From Cinnamomum chago (Eukaryota > Streptophyta > Magnoliopsida > Laurales > Lauraceae), in contig CP142453.1 of assembly GCA_038049695.1 (NCBI GenBank), positions 17,674,001 through 17,738,000 of the forward strand: DNA of 64,000 nt, written 5' to 3'. Of this stretch, positions 1 to 12,384 are shown in pieces. Position numbers and translations under genes: made by a program. The notes beneath the pieces were generated by a model. The model did not search any database, had not been told where the DNA came from, and was given only the letters and a program-made list of their open reading frames with translations. The stretch's first letter is position 1, and the number at the start of each line of letters is the position of its first letter.

Positions 1-99
1 GTCGGGAGCTATTAAGATGAGAGGGCTTTCTGAATATTGAGTTGGGAGCTCACACTATATCTTGGTGTCGGTTGGCGACGTGCGATCTTTCTGGCTGAA

Positions 100-345
100 G
101 TTACTGGTGCTGTAACCGAGCTAGTGCTGTCATCGAGCTGACGCTGTAACCGAGCTGGTGCTGTCACCGAGCTGACGCTGTAAACGAGTTGGTGTTAGCG
201 AGCTGGTGCTGTCACCGAGCTGATGCTGTAACCGAGTTGGTGTTAGCGAGTTGGTGTTGTCACCGAGCTGACACTGTAATCAAGCTGGTGTTAGTGAGCT
301 GGTGCTGTCACCGAGCTGACGCTGTAACCGAGCTGGTGTTGTTCA
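100..345. repeat. Degenerate GCTG/CCGAG tandem repeat
   Basis: About ten imperfect units of the type CTGGTGCTGTCACCGAG / CTGACGCTGTAACCGAG follow one another. Related wording returns near 1,860-1,950 inside the LTR, so this stretch is probably LTR-derived or a subterminal repeat of the same element. The 65-residue open frame across it only reflects the repeat and is not a gene. Confidence 0.7.
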
Positions 346-1041
346 GTCCGAGGCTGGTGTTATCACCGAGACCCCGAAGCTGTTGAGGTACCCACCAAGT
401 TCTCTAACCTGGTGTTTTGTTTGTGCCTTCTGGAGGCAACCAAAATCGAGCTACTATCAACTTGACTTTTGACAGTCGAGGATTCATCGATGAAGACTTT
501 CCAAGATGAACCAAGGGATTGTCCCTATGGTTGTTCTTCTGTCTTGGTGACTTTTTCTTTATCTTCTGCCCCACAGCTCGGTTCCGCCTAGGGGGCAAAA
601 CTGGAGTTGCAGCCCTTTCTCGTAGCTGCTGCTGGAGGTGACGAATCAACTCGTCTTGCTTTTGGATAATAAGGTTTCAGGCCCTGATTCCCGTGAGGAG
701 AGAGTCGGCATCATCATCTTCATTGTCAATTCGGTGATCGGACTAACGAGATTTGGATGGCACTGGAGTTTTATTTCGCCCGGGAGGCTCCAGTTGAAGA
801 TCGTCTTGCCGGGGTTGCTTCAATTAAAGGTTATTTTGCTTAGGAGGTGCTGTCACCCCCCTTGAAGGCGAACAAAACTGAGACACAGGCCCCTCGACGC
901 ATGCTGGACCAAATCTTGCCCGGGATCTCCTTTGGCGAGGGACCGACGGTTGCTCTGGCAACACAAGTGGTGGCGGTGGTAAGGCCTTTGATGATTCGCC
1001 GCCCTTCTTAACTCTCGGAGGCATGGCGTTTTTGTATCGTT

Positions 1042-1058
1042 TCCGACGGACGACACCA
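1042..1058 (-). promoter_or_regulatory. Retrotransposon primer-binding site
   Basis: On the minus strand, TGGTGTCGTCCGTCGG starts two bases after the LTR edge (TTACA). It resembles the site of the Tat element at 28,056 (TGGCGTCGTCTGTGGG). Position and sequence suit the tRNA primer site of Tat-lineage elements. Confidence 0.6.
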
Positions 1059-1060
1059 AT

Positions 1061-1970
1061 TGTAAGTGCAATAAATCTCGCGGACTTACTTAGATGAATG
1101 TAGAACTTTTGTGAAAGATTAGCTGCTTGAAAACCTGAAAGAGGAGGAGAAACAAAGGATCAGAGACGCTGACTGCTATCAGCGCAAGGCCCTTCGATGC
1201 CTAAGTTAGTTCCACAACTCAACAAAGGATGGAGGAAGAAGGAAAAGAGGAAGGGTGTCTCTAGGTGTAAGCCTTGGCATACCGTTTTTTTTTTGGGTTT
1301 ACCTCTATGTATTTATAGGCTGAAGAGTTGACTTTTGGAGGTAGATGGAGATGGAAGTCCCATCAGCCAGTACTATGTTCCCTTAGTGGGGGTAGGTGAA
1401 GGCATTGTCCCATCGGACCTTACTTATTTAATTGCAGATAATGACAACTTTTTATCTCTACCCGATGCATGTTATCATTACTCGACACGTTCTGTAACGT
1501 GGTTGAGTTTCCATAGAGGTACAACTATTTGTACTCGTCTTGGTAAGCATTCTGGCACTGCTGCCTAGGTGGGAGTTCCTGGCCAAGGTGAGGCACTTGG
1601 CCGAGGTGGAGAACTTGGCCGAGGTGAGGCACTTGGTCGAGGTGGTGCACTTGGCTGAGGTGGAGAACTTGGCCGAGGTAAGGCACTTGGCCGAGGTGAA
1701 ACGCTTGGCCGAGGTGAAGCACTTGGCCGAGATGGAGCACTTGGCCGAGGTGAAAGTGTGGCACTATTGTTGAGATGAGATGCCTAGCTGAGCTGGTATT
1801 GTTACTGAGCCAAGGAGCCGAGGCTAGGTGCCTAGCTCAAGTGCTGAGCTGAGATGACGGAGGTGGTGCTGACTGAGTTGAGATGGTGCTGACCGAGGTG
1901 GTGCTGACCTAGCTGAGAGGGTGCTGACCAAGGTGGTGCTGACCTAACTGAGATGGGATGATAATCTTGG
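1061..1970 (-). repeat. LTR of the Tat-type element (right edge approximate)
   Basis: The LTR starts on the plus strand with TGTAAGTGCAATAAATC, next to the primer-binding site, so this is the 5' LTR of a minus-strand element. Its first 180 bases are similar to an LTR fragment at 15,038. It contains an 18-bp minisatellite at 1,575-1,755. The outer edge was not defined because no matching second LTR is in the window; about 1,950-1,970 is where the repeat-rich GCTGA wording stops. Confidence 0.55.
1575..1755. repeat. 18-bp minisatellite inside the LTR
   Basis: About ten units of the type CTTGGCCGAGGTGAGGCA are arranged head to tail with small changes (GTGGAGAA, GTGAAACG, GATGGAGCA). There are no unique spacers between units, which excludes a CRISPR-like array. 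On either strand it reads as a repetitive peptide with no likely function. Confidence 0.85.
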
Positions 1971-2890
1971 TATCATGTAGATATCCCCACGCAATTACCA
2001 TCACCATATTTTTATCAAGTCTCCCTCAAACTCAAGATATGCACGAGCGAAACAAGTGGAATTCTATGATGGAGCCCACTAGTGAAGATCCAAATCATTC
2101 AAAACAGACCCCCTCCACTTATTCTTATATGAAAAATGGGGCAAATTTTCCTCTAAAAGGAGTTGGAATTCCTTTCATTGCGATGATAACAAACAAATAC
2201 AGAAGGCATGGCATATAGTGGCCTGGCATTTCAATATTAGGAAAGAGGAGTTTTTTTACCAATTACTAGTTAGGAAAGGCATTTCAAGAGCATCACCATC
2301 ATCCATCCACATGTCAAGACATGCATTTGATTGAATGGAAGAGTATTTTGTGGATAGTCTTTGGAGTGTGTTTGATGTAAAGGGTGGGGACATGAACAAC
2401 TCTGTTCATCCTGCACCTGCACCATTTATGTGAGTCAAAAACTATGGCCAAAAAAAGAAGAAGAAGAAGTACAATCTTCAGTTGTCTGGTAATTGAGAAC
2501 ACAAATATATGAAAGATGAATGAGCTTTGGAAAACATTTTAAGAGGGATTGAAAAAAATAATAAAGAACAATGTATTTACATTCAAATGTTTTACTCCCT
2601 GACATCCACATCTAGATAAAAGGATGCGCATCTGTGTGTGTGGGATAAGTGGTAGCCATATCGTGTAATTGGGTGGAAATTTTGTAACCAAAAATGCAAA
2701 AAAACAAACTTTGTCTTACATTAAATATTTGCATCATAGATTTTGCTGATTTTAGCATTTCTAATAGAAGACCCATTCCCAGGATTGGGCATCCTGAAAT
2801 ATTCTTCAGCTCCACAAAGAGTGCAAGTGGATGGTGGGGATTTTCAGTCCTTGCAATCCACAAAAGCCAGACCCTTTAAATTAAAGGTGC
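1971..2890. other. Intergenic stretch and eIF5B 3' flank
   Basis: No convincing gene is seen. The part next to 2,890 should hold the 3' untranslated region of eIF5B, which is transcribed leftwards. The rest is AT-rich sequence with only short unrelated open frames. Confidence 0.6.
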
Positions 2891-5800
2891 TTATTGAAAG
2901 AACCGCATTGATTCTCCTTGAAGAAATAACTTCTTCAGTTTCTTCACCAGCTTCCACTCGTCACTGGACAAATCATCCTGTACGTTGACATTATACTTAC
3001 TTTAGTAGAGAGGCAAACAATAAAGTATCAAACTGCCAGAATAGCTACTCTTGATGTGCCAACATGCAGATGCCACCAGAATGCATGCATGCTTGCAATT
3101 TGAATGCTAATATGAATCTAACTAAGAACCATGTGGTTGGTAGAATGAACAACTTCTGAAGGAAGGGGAAGAAAACTCAATTTATCATTCAGCCTTATAT
3201 TCTAATTTTCTTTTTGGAAAGTTAATATAATATTTTGGCCAGGTTTAAATACATACATGTACATAGCTCCGATTTATACATATACATGTTTTCTTTACAT
3301 AATCCCATTGAAACCTTAACCATCTATCAATGGGTTGGCTTCATGAGTTCCATAGAAATCAGTAATGGGCAAATTTTTTTAAAGCTTCTATCTAACAAAA
3401 CTGTATACCAACATGCCATGCAGCGACATGAAAAATTGACTGCTTTTTGTGTATATAGAAGTTTGGAGGTTTTACAAGGAAAAAAACCCTTAAAAGTTGA
3501 GAAATATGAAAGAGGGGAGCCAACACTTCATAATGACAACAAAGGATCTCTATTTCATTCCATGATATTATGGAATAATGAACATGCAAATTTCATGAAA
3601 AAAAGACATTCCCTGATATCATGAATCGGGGCATTTGTATGTCATATTATTCCATGATATCATGGGATAGAGGTCCTCTGCTATCATTATGAAGTGCTTG
3701 GATCCTCCCATCGCATTTCTCAACTCTAAGGGGTTTTTGTAAAAATCCCTAGATGTTCTTATTGAGATCTAATTCAATCATGGGCTAATTGTATACAACT
3801 GGCTACTCCACATGTTATATGATGCATAAATGTCAGGAAGTAAGAAATTTTTGGTCCTCTGTTTACATCTATGAGACAGAGAAATGTGATCAACCAAACT
3901 ATACATTTCATGGAAAACAGTCTTTGGTGGGAAAGACCCCTATAGCAGCCTCGGTCAGGTCCATGACCCACTTCAGCAGACATAAACAAATACAAGTTTA
4001 AAGCCCAAGAGATAAGAGGGGGCTATTGGATCATGGCAAGGCAAATGCCCATCATGGGACAGACTAGAGTTCTATCCCTTGCAATGGAAGGAAAAGATTG
4101 AGAACTTCTGGCAAGTGGTGGCACACAAGTCAAATAGAAAAAAAAGATTCCAGTGTTCATCTTAAATAGAAAATTGTGTGATCATTGATGATGATGATGT
4201 TGTTTGTGTGATGACATAATGTGCATTGTGTAGATTTGACTATTATCAGAAGACATGTAGTGACCTTATAGTTTGCTTCAAGTATATCTATAGATCTACT
4301 TGAGATGTGGCTGACAAGCTCATCGTTGATGTCAAAATGTCTGCCAAACATTTTTTGTTGCTCTTCAGGATTGCTGCCAACGATCTGTACAGATAAGAGT
4401 GAAAAAAATTTAGGACTAACTAGTTGGGGAAACCAATTTGCTAACATTTTGATCGTCATGCACTAATTACCTTAATAGCAACCTGCTGGCCTTTCGTTGC
4501 CACATCGACTTGTTTGTGGTTAATTTCAATGGAAGTAATCCGTCCAATGTCAATAAAGCCCCTTGAAGGAATACAAATGGGAGTTCCAACCTGCATTCAA
4601 AACACATTCTTTAGCATGTTATGCACATAGCTGTACAACTAGGAACGGAGAGACGATTGGCATTTCCTTGAAATAACCACGTTCAGCTTTGAAAATTTAG
4701 AGGAAACATGAGTCCATAATTTGGACTAATTAAATTCTCAGATTCAAGATCCATGCTTGTTTTAGACAACTTGCCACTTCAACTGATACCAAACAAGAAT
4801 CGTTGTACCATTCTCACTTTCCACACATTAATGAACATTCAGTAAAATAAGAATTGAACTAAAATAGAGAAAATGAGAGCAGAGTAAAACCTTTGCAATG
4901 CCGTCTAGAATATCAACACCCACAACAATTGGATCCTTCTTGTTAAAAATGCAGTCTGGCATTATCTTCAGAACACAGGGGAAGACTGCTGCTTCTGCAG
5001 TTTCTTTCTTCTTTTCTTCCTTTAGATTATCAATGTAAGCTTTGAACTGATCGAACAAGTGATATATTATATCTGCAACGAATATCTTCACACCAGTCTC
5101 ATCTGCAAGTTCTCGAGCCTCGGGTGTCACTTTGACATCGAATGCCAGTATTGTGCCATATTCCTTTTTCCTCTCAAGCATAACACTGGCCCTCATAACA
5201 TCCCTCTTGTGCACTGGCCCTATGCTTATGCCACTTACTGGGATGTTTACTGCTGGACTCCTGAGGAATTCCAGGAGTGCTTCCAGTGAACCAAGGGTAG
5301 AAGCTTGCACAGACACCCCCTCACCACTCTTATCGATCCTGCTGATAACTGTATTCATGTCTTGCATTGCCACTTCCTTGACAAATTCTACTTCATCCCC
5401 AGGCCCAACCACATACAGTCCAGTGCCTGCAATGGCATGTTCAAGGCCCTACAAGAAAATGTAACGGAAGACAACTTACATGACAAGAATAAGATCAAGG
5501 ATGTCACCATCTCACAAATACAGTAATATTAAAATTTCTCCTCTAAACCAAATATTTTAAGGATGCAATAGTGACATTTTTTTTTTCAAATTAAAATGTA
5601 ACACATTGCAGTAACTTTGACTTTAAGATTTGGACAGAACATTATGACATATAAGTGTAACTTGGAAATAATAAAAATTGCAATGTTAAGCTCGTCTAAT
5701 TACACCTAAATGTGTATTGTACTTCAAAAACACCCAGGAAGCAAACATCACCTGTGCAGTTATCTTGATGCCCTGTGCAGCCTTAAGCTCCTTATGATGC

Positions 5801-8800
5801 TGATAAGATCCCTGCAAGTATGTCGAGAAACAATATTACTAAAGTGTTTTTGTTAGTCATCAACAAATTTTAGATAGTTGTTTTTGTTAGACATTTAAAC
5901 ATAAAGTGATCCAAAAGGGAGAATAAAATTTGGAGCAAAGAACTAAAGTGATGTGCATTTCAAAAAAAAAAAGGTGATGTAGACCAAATGGCTAACTATG
6001 CTAAAAGGGTTGTCAAAGAGACACTTAAAGAATTAAAAAGGAAAAGATACTTCAATAAAGAAACCAGCGGAGTGTCGAGGTTAGAAAGTTGTTTGAGAGA
6101 AAAGACGTTGCTACAAAGTTTGATAACGGACTAATAATATGGAAATTTATGAAATGTATAAAAAGGCAAAGATAAAGTGATGCAAAATCCAAAGCATATC
6201 ATATGATGACCTATATAAAAAGTTGGAAACAACAGAAGGACAGAGATATTTTTAAGCACATTAAAATGATGGAAATGAAAGATAGACAAATTAGATAATG
6301 TCAAATGTATAAAGAGTGATGACAAAAATGTTTTAGCGAATGACAATGATATCAAAGAAAAGGGGAGAGAATATTTTAACAAACTTTTAATGGAAGATTC
6401 TATAAGAGGATTAAGAACGAAAGAAGATACTTCGTTAGCAAGACATAGCTTCTACAGTAGAATTAGGGTAGTAAAATGAAGCAAGCGATTGCAAGAATGA
6501 AAATAGGAAAGGCTACGAGGCCAGATGGTATTCAAATAGAGGCTTGGAAATGCTTAAGGTTCTTCAATTAGATAGTAAGGACAAAGAAAATGTTGAATGA
6601 ATGGAAAGTATTCTAGTACCTATATATAAGAACAAAAGAGACATACAAAGTTGCACAAACTATCGTGGGATTAAACTTATATGAGTCATCTCATGAAACT
6701 ATAGGAGAGCAATCGAGTAAAGATTCAAACAAAAGACCAAGATGTCTGAGACTGAAAGTCAATTTGGTTTTTATAGAAGGGAGGACCACTATGGAAGTTA
6801 TCTTCTCACTTAGACAATTAATGAGAAAATGTCGAGAGAAGGGGAAAAATCTTCATATGTTATTCATCAATCTAGAGAAAACCTACCACAGAGTACCAAG
6901 ATATTTAATTTGGTTGGATTTAAATAAAATGAGTGTCCCACGATGCTACATGTATGCAGAAGCAGTAAAAAGCGAGAAGACTACGTGTGGAGAGACAGGT
7001 GAGCTTCCAGTAATCCAAAGTTTGGATCAAGGTGAGCTTGGTATATTTTGTTGATTTTGGACAAGTTAACTATTCATACTCAATAGAAAGTACCTTGTTA
7101 TATTTTGTATGCAAATGATAGTGTTGGGGTGGATGAATCAAAATATAGCGAGGATGCGAAACTTAAAGATGGTGGGAGTTTTAAGCTGTTGTGAGTTGAA
7201 GCTCAAGAGGTATCACAGAGAGTCATGATACCTTGGCTCTATAATCAGTAAGGACTAGGAGATTAAGGAGGATGTTGAATATAAGTTAAGCGATGGATGG
7301 TTAAAGCAGAGACTTTCTTTTGGAGTGCTTGTGATCAACACATACCAAAATGATTGAAGAAGATTTTTACAAGATAGTGATTAGACTAGCTATGACCTAT
7401 GGAGCAGAATGTTGGTCAATTAGAAAACAATACATGTAAAAAATGAGTATAGCAGAAATGTGATGTTAAGACGGATCTGTAGTAAAACTAGAACAGGTCT
7501 TAGGCAGTAGCCCAACTGGTTTTGTTTTGTGTGTGCCTATGTGAGATGTCATGTGTTCGTAGTCTTATCTCGGTCTTTCTTTTCCATTTTAGTCTATTAT
7601 AAAATAAAAAAATAGAAAAAATAAAATCATAAATAACGGCACTAGGAGAGCTTACAGGTGGCATCAATAGGTGATAAATTAAGAGAAATGCATCTGAGAT
7701 GGTTTGAACATGTCAAATGCAGGCCCACAATGGCTCCAGTGAGGAAAAGTTTCTCTATGCTAGATTGATGACTCCCCAAAGAGAAGGGGTACGCTGAAGA
7801 GGACATGGATAGAACAAATAAAGATAGGTCTAAAGAAGGGCAACCTATCTGAGGATTTGGCCGATGGTAGATTGGAATGACGAAATAGAATCTATGTTGT
7901 TAACCCAATATAGGTGGGCAACGTTTTTTTAATACAATCATTACCATTTCTTCTTTAAAATAAAAAAAAAACATTCTCTCATAAGAGCATGATAATGATA
8001 TTTTCCTATTATATATTACAAAAAAATCCAAAATACAAATGGATGAAAGAGGGAGAAATTAAGGAAAACACGAGGTAAAAGAGTTCTTTAGAAAAATGAA
8101 AAGGAGAGCATCAAGGAAAATGAAAAAATATCAGAAAGTAGCATCCCCAACCAAACAACAGAAGTTCTTGGCATTTGAACCCCTCCCTATTAATCCATAG
8201 TTCCAAACAATTTCAAGGCCCAGCTTGCATCGTGAAATTTTGCTCCTCCACAATAAGCAGACTGACAAGAAATACATGCAACAGAGTGTAAAACAAAACA
8301 ATAGCTTTTGCAGACTCACCTTTATTCGGAGCTCTTTCATAGGATGAGGTGTTAGCAAAGCTCGGATAGTTGTAACAATAGGCCCCTAACATGGAACGAT
8401 GAACATGTGAGCAGAAACATTCAGCACCATAAAGCTTAAGATAGAACTAAGGGTCACACGGCTTACCTGCAAGCCGCAAACAACTATTTGATCCCCTTCA
8501 TGAAGGACGCCATTAATTAACACAACATCAACAGTTGTCCCTAGGCCTTCAATGACCTTTACCTCTAAGACTGTGCACTGAGAACGGTTGAAACAAACCC
8601 AAACTTAGCGACAGTAACTACCACTGTTCTGGTAAGATGTTAGAAACAGTATGGTTGCATATAGGGTTGAGTAAAATGTAGCCAACCTTAAATATATGGG
8701 ATAATGATAACTATGAGTAAACAATAAATGTGAAAACTGTATGAACAGGTGTTGATATCAAACATGGTAAACAAAAAATGTGCCTAAATAGATTCTACAT

Positions 8801-11800
8801 TGTTCACACCTGTACTTCACTCACAAACACAAGCTTTTTCTCCATGGTTTTTTGTGTCCACTGAACTAATAACAAAAGAAGATCCGGGATGCCTGTACCA
8901 CTGGAATACCAGAAAGAAACAAATGTCATTAAATCAGCTACAACAAGCGCCAAAAAAAAAAAAAAACAATCTCATATCCGGTGAACATGGCACAGCTTAA
9001 AGTTCATGGTACATGCCTGACTGCACTTGTAGGGACTATACTGAATGTCTCCCCCATTTCTCTGTTTTTGTAGTACAATTCAGTATTTAAGCCTTGCTCC
9101 TTAAACTGGGTGATGATCTGAAAGAAAAAAAAAGAAGAGGCAATTGCAAGTTCACAATGATGGTTCACTATAAGTCATATGTCCTAACATAGAGACGAAA
9201 AGGCATGAATGTAAAATGACCTGAGTAAGCCTCATTTTGAACTCATTTTGCACATCCCTGGATTGTTGTTTCATTGCCTTGACAATAGGTGCATTGGGGC
9301 AAGTCTTCCATCCGTACAGTCTATCAACCTTTGAAATTGAAACGCTGAAGTATTAGACCACAAGAAGAAACTAATAACATAATGATACTGCATTTGCCCC
9401 TTATCTTCCAGTAGGAAGTGGAGAAATTCTTCTCTCGATTTTCAGGGCTTTTTTTATGAGTAGATCTAAATTCTCAAAATCATAGAAGAATTTCTCCTCC
9501 CATGATGGCAAGGAGCCAAATGCAGCATTACGCAAAAGCTTATTGAAATTCATAATGTAAATTGATCAAGTAAACCATCCCACCTTATTCAAGGCAACTA
9601 TGAATTCAGTTTTCCGCATCTTCAAAAGGTTAATAGATTCAATAGTCTGTGGTTCTAGGCCATGCATAATATCAACCACCAAAATTGCAATGTCACATAG
9701 ACCAGAACCTCGTGATCGTAAATTTGTGAATGACTCATGTCCTGGTGTATCAATCACCAGCAGACCAGGAACCCTCAACTTTGCATCAGCTTTAAGCTCC
9801 TTCGTTCTCTCCCTTATATTTTCTGCAGGGAAATACGTAGCACCAATCTGCTGTGTAATACCTCCAGCCTCACCCTCTTGAACATTAGTGCCTCTAATGC
9901 AGTCAAGCAGCTTGGTTTTACCGGTGTCAACATGACCGAGAATGCAACAAATTGGAGAGCGGAGGTTATCTGCACTCCTTTTTGACAGAGAATCAGCTGC
10001 AAATTGCTCCTGTTCTGCTGCAGCTTCTTTTCTCTCTGTCTTTTCTTTTGCTTCTTCAACTTCGTGATCTTCACCTATACTTCTTGTATCTTGACTTTTC
10101 ACAAGGACCGGAAGAGCTGCCTTTTTAGTGGTAATTGTGGGATTGACAGGTGGAGGATGCACTTCGGCATTCATGGAATCAGATGCTGTTAAGTGCTTGG
10201 TGTCTTTCTTCACCATAGATTCAGCCTCTTCCTCAGGAAATGCACTCTTTGCAGGCAAGATGATGTCCACATCATCCCAGCTTTTGACATCCCACTCCTC
10301 AATGTCATCATCTTCTTCAATTTCATTTTCTTCAACCACCCGCTGCTCAGTGTCAATGATGGAGGACTCCTCTTCAACCATCTCGACTTCTGGTGATTCA
10401 AAGACAAGAGGCATGCTGTCGAGTTTGTTTTCCAAAACCTCCACAGTTTCCACCGCCTCTGCAGCTGCACCACTATGTCCATGTAAGGGACCAGGCTTTG
10501 CCTTTCTCTTTTCAAACTTTGGCCTTTTGCTTGATGAAGTCTCAATTTTGGAGACGGGTAACTGGGCTTTATCCCCAAGATATTGTTTCCTCATTAACTC
10601 CAATCTTTTGGCTTCTTCCTTCTGCTTATGTGTTAGGAGCTTACCTTCCTGTTTTTTCTTTAGAAGCTTCTCCTTTTCTCTCTCCTTTTCCTACGCCTTG
10701 CCTCTTCTGCCAATCTTTCCTGCTCTTCCTGCATGCGGCGCTCCTCTTCCTCCCGCCTCAACTTTTCCTCTTCCTCTTTCTTTAACCTCTCTTCTGCTTC
10801 TTTGCGCCTTGCCAGCGCCTCCTGCATTTCTCTGACATGCTTTGGGATCTTTTGATCAGAAATCTTGCTCTTTTTTTCATCTTGCTTCTCTTCCTTTGTT
10901 GCCTCCACTCCCACAGCTGCCTTCTTTTCTTTCTCCTTTTCCTTCTTCTTCTTCTTCTTCTTTTTAGCAGCCGCAGACTCACCACCTTCTTTTTCTTCAA
11001 CTTCAGTATTCTTCTCCTCAACAACAATATCAGGAGGTTTAACGGGTTCAGGCGGAACTTGGAATTTCTCCTCTGGGAGAGGAGCTGTAGGTTTAGGTAG
11101 TGTTGGTCCTTTGCCAAGCTCCGAAAGAATCTTATCAAGATCATCCTCCTCCTCCTCCTCCTGGGCCGTCTTTGCACTTTTCTTCTTACCCTTCTTCTGC
11201 TTCTTGGAAGGTTCAACCACACTCTCACTCCCCTGCTTATTATATTTGCCATCACTTTCATTCTTTCTACCGGCCTCATTCCAACTACTAATAGTGCAAT
11301 CCATAGAAGGTTGTTCAGATTCAGTCACACCACTATCTTCTTCTTCCATAACTGTATCAAAACCAGAAGCAATAAAAGATCGGCCGCTCTTCTTGGACGA
11401 CTTCTTCTTACCTGAGAAAGCAATCATCTCAGCATCATCTTCATTCTCCACTTGATTATCACCAATAATGCCATCGGTGGCATCATCGACAACTGTGTTA
11501 AAACCCGAAGCAGTAAACAAGCTACGATTCTTCTTGGAAGGTTTAAACTTCTTACCAGAGACAGAAATCTGACTGCCATCATTATCTTCATCCCCTAATT
11601 TACTAGTAGAACTCATTGTAACATCAGTGCCAGCTTCATCATCATCAAGGCCACCAACAAAACTAGATGCAGTGAACAAACTATTACTCTTCTTTGAAGA
11701 TTTAGATGACTTCTTCTTCCCCGAGAAAACAATCGCGGGAACATCGTCCTCATCTTCTACTCTACCGTCATTGGCATTAGTAGAATTCAAAGCAATATCA

Positions 11801-12330
11801 GCAGTACTGTCATCATCACTGCCAATCGCGAACGCGCTAAAAACAGAAATACTCTTCTTAGAGGATTTGGATGGCTTATTTTTACCCTCATCTTCTACTT
11901 TGTTATCGTTGTCATTAGTAGAATTCAAAGCAATATCAGCAGTATTATCATCACCACCACCAATGGCATTAAAATTAGACGCGCTAAAAACAGAATTACT
12001 CTTTTTGGAGGATTTGGATGGCTTCTTCTTACCCGCAAACGCAATCACGGGGGCGTCCTCGCTCTCGTCAATCTCCATTGCATCAAAATCAGACCCGCGG
12101 AGATCGCTGGCATTGCCCTTCTTCGCCTTCGACCTTTTCTTGCCATCCCCGCTTTCCTCCGCTGCAGGGGCGGCCTTCTTCTTCGCTTCTTCTTGGACGC
12201 AGCCAGGCATCTGCATATTTTCGGAGAGGTCTGTGACGATGGAGTACTCGTCGTCATCGATAATGTGGGTCTTCTTCTTCGATTTACTACCGGCCGGGGC
12301 GGCAGAGATACCGGACTTCTTCTTACCCAT
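2891..12330 (-). CDS. eIF5B: Eukaryotic translation initiation factor 5B (eIF5B), frameshifted in exon 1
   Basis: The translational GTPase that joins the 60S subunit to the 48S complex (IF2/eIF5B family, cytosolic). I place ten coding exons: 12,330-9,584; 9,328-9,221; 9,117-9,017; 8,900-8,810; 8,577-8,467; 8,385-8,320; 5,811-5,752; 5,448-4,891; 4,590-4,471; 4,384-4,265; and 2,977-2,891 (eleven segments, counting the short last one). All phases agree, giving about 1,389 aa if one missing base is allowed. The N-terminus has repeated GKKKSSKKS modules and a charged coiled coil. GTPase motifs are G1 GHVDTGKT (near residue 798), G2 GGITQQIG, G3 DTPGHE, G4 NKVD across a splice, and G5 TSAVSG. The start is MGKKKSG at 12,330. 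Oddities: a one-base loss between 10,663 and 10,690 breaks the frame near residue 550, and intron 3 uses a GC donor (AG|GCATGT). Intron 6 (about 2.5 kb) holds a LINE and the last intron a foldback element. The alternatives for the frameshift are a sequence error or a real lesion. Confidence 0.93.
3464..3755. repeat. Foldback (MITE-like) inverted repeat in the last eIF5B intron
   Basis: Two arms of about 125-130 bases, 3,464-3,594 and 3,628-3,755, are imperfect reverse complements. Matching landmarks include TTTTACAAGG...AACCC against GGGGTTTTTGTAAAA, GTTGAGAAAT against CATTTCTCAAC, CACTTCATAATGA against TCATTATGAAGTG, and CCATGATATCATGG at the centre. The whole unit could fold into one long hairpin when the intron is transcribed. 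No coding capacity is seen. The form suits a foldback MITE. Confidence 0.8.
5960..7930 (+). mobile_element. Decayed RTE-clade LINE in eIF5B intron 6
   Basis: Scattered reverse-transcriptase pieces run on the plus strand, opposite to the host gene. They include [13 protein letters not shown] near 6,520, [19 protein letters not shown] wording near 6,770, [13 protein letters not shown] near 6,870 (decayed palm motif A), [11 protein letters not shown] near 7,110 (decayed FADD box) and [19 protein letters not shown] wording near 7,690. The order and wording match the better preserved LINE at 48-51 kb. Stops and frameshifts are frequent, so it is an old insertion. Edges are approximate because no target duplication was found. 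A 3' wording of the type CCAATATAGGTGGGCAACG near 7,900 suits the RTE end. Confidence 0.75.
7485..7640 (+). mobile_element. tRNA-derived SINE-like insert within the LINE relic
   Basis: TAGCCCAACTGG near 7,507 fits a polymerase III A box and TGTTCGTAGTC near 7,554 fits a B box, about 45 bases apart. An A-rich tail follows (AAAATAAAAAAATAG...). It interrupts LINE sequence that resumes near 7,645. The edges and target duplication are not resolved. Confidence 0.5.
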
Positions 12331-12375
12331 TATTAAGAACAATCAAAAGATTGCCAAAAACCCAAACCCAAACCC

Positions 12376-12384
12376 AAACCCTAA
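12376..12384 (-). promoter_or_regulatory. Telo-box and CCCAAA repeats upstream of eIF5B start
   Basis: AAACCCTAA (the plant telo-box) ends a run of AAACCC units at 12,358-12,384, 28-54 bases upstream of the eIF5B ATG. Telo-boxes are known in the leaders and promoters of plant translation genes such as eEF1A and ribosomal proteins, so this position suits co-regulation with the translation apparatus. The role here is inferred. Confidence 0.7.

Larger units (their letters stand above)
1..1060 (-). mobile_element. Decayed Tat-type Ty3/gypsy internal region with gag N-terminus
   Basis: Read on the minus strand, an ATG at 1,024 opens a gag-like frame (MPPRVKKGGESSK) directly after an LTR edge and primer-binding site. 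Further down, the 404-649 segment encodes RHLQQQLRERA, which matches YQLQQQLKEKA in the gag of the Tat element at 28.5 kb, so the two elements belong to related families. The frame is broken by several stops and no protease or polymerase is present before the window edge. It is a 5' fragment of a dead retrotransposon whose remainder lies left of the window or is deleted. The family is inferred from gag similarity and the primer-binding site type; no reverse transcriptase is visible to confirm it. Confidence 0.6.

Noticed and set aside
1540-1773. Repetitive protein genes on both strands (77-79 residues)
   Set aside because: Generated by the 18-bp period of the LTR minisatellite, which is open in several frames.
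9566-12342. Two separate genes, one of 560 and one of 345 residues, in place of eIF5B exon 1
   Set aside because: The second frame continues the eIF5B coiled coil directly after the first; they are one exon with a one-base shift.
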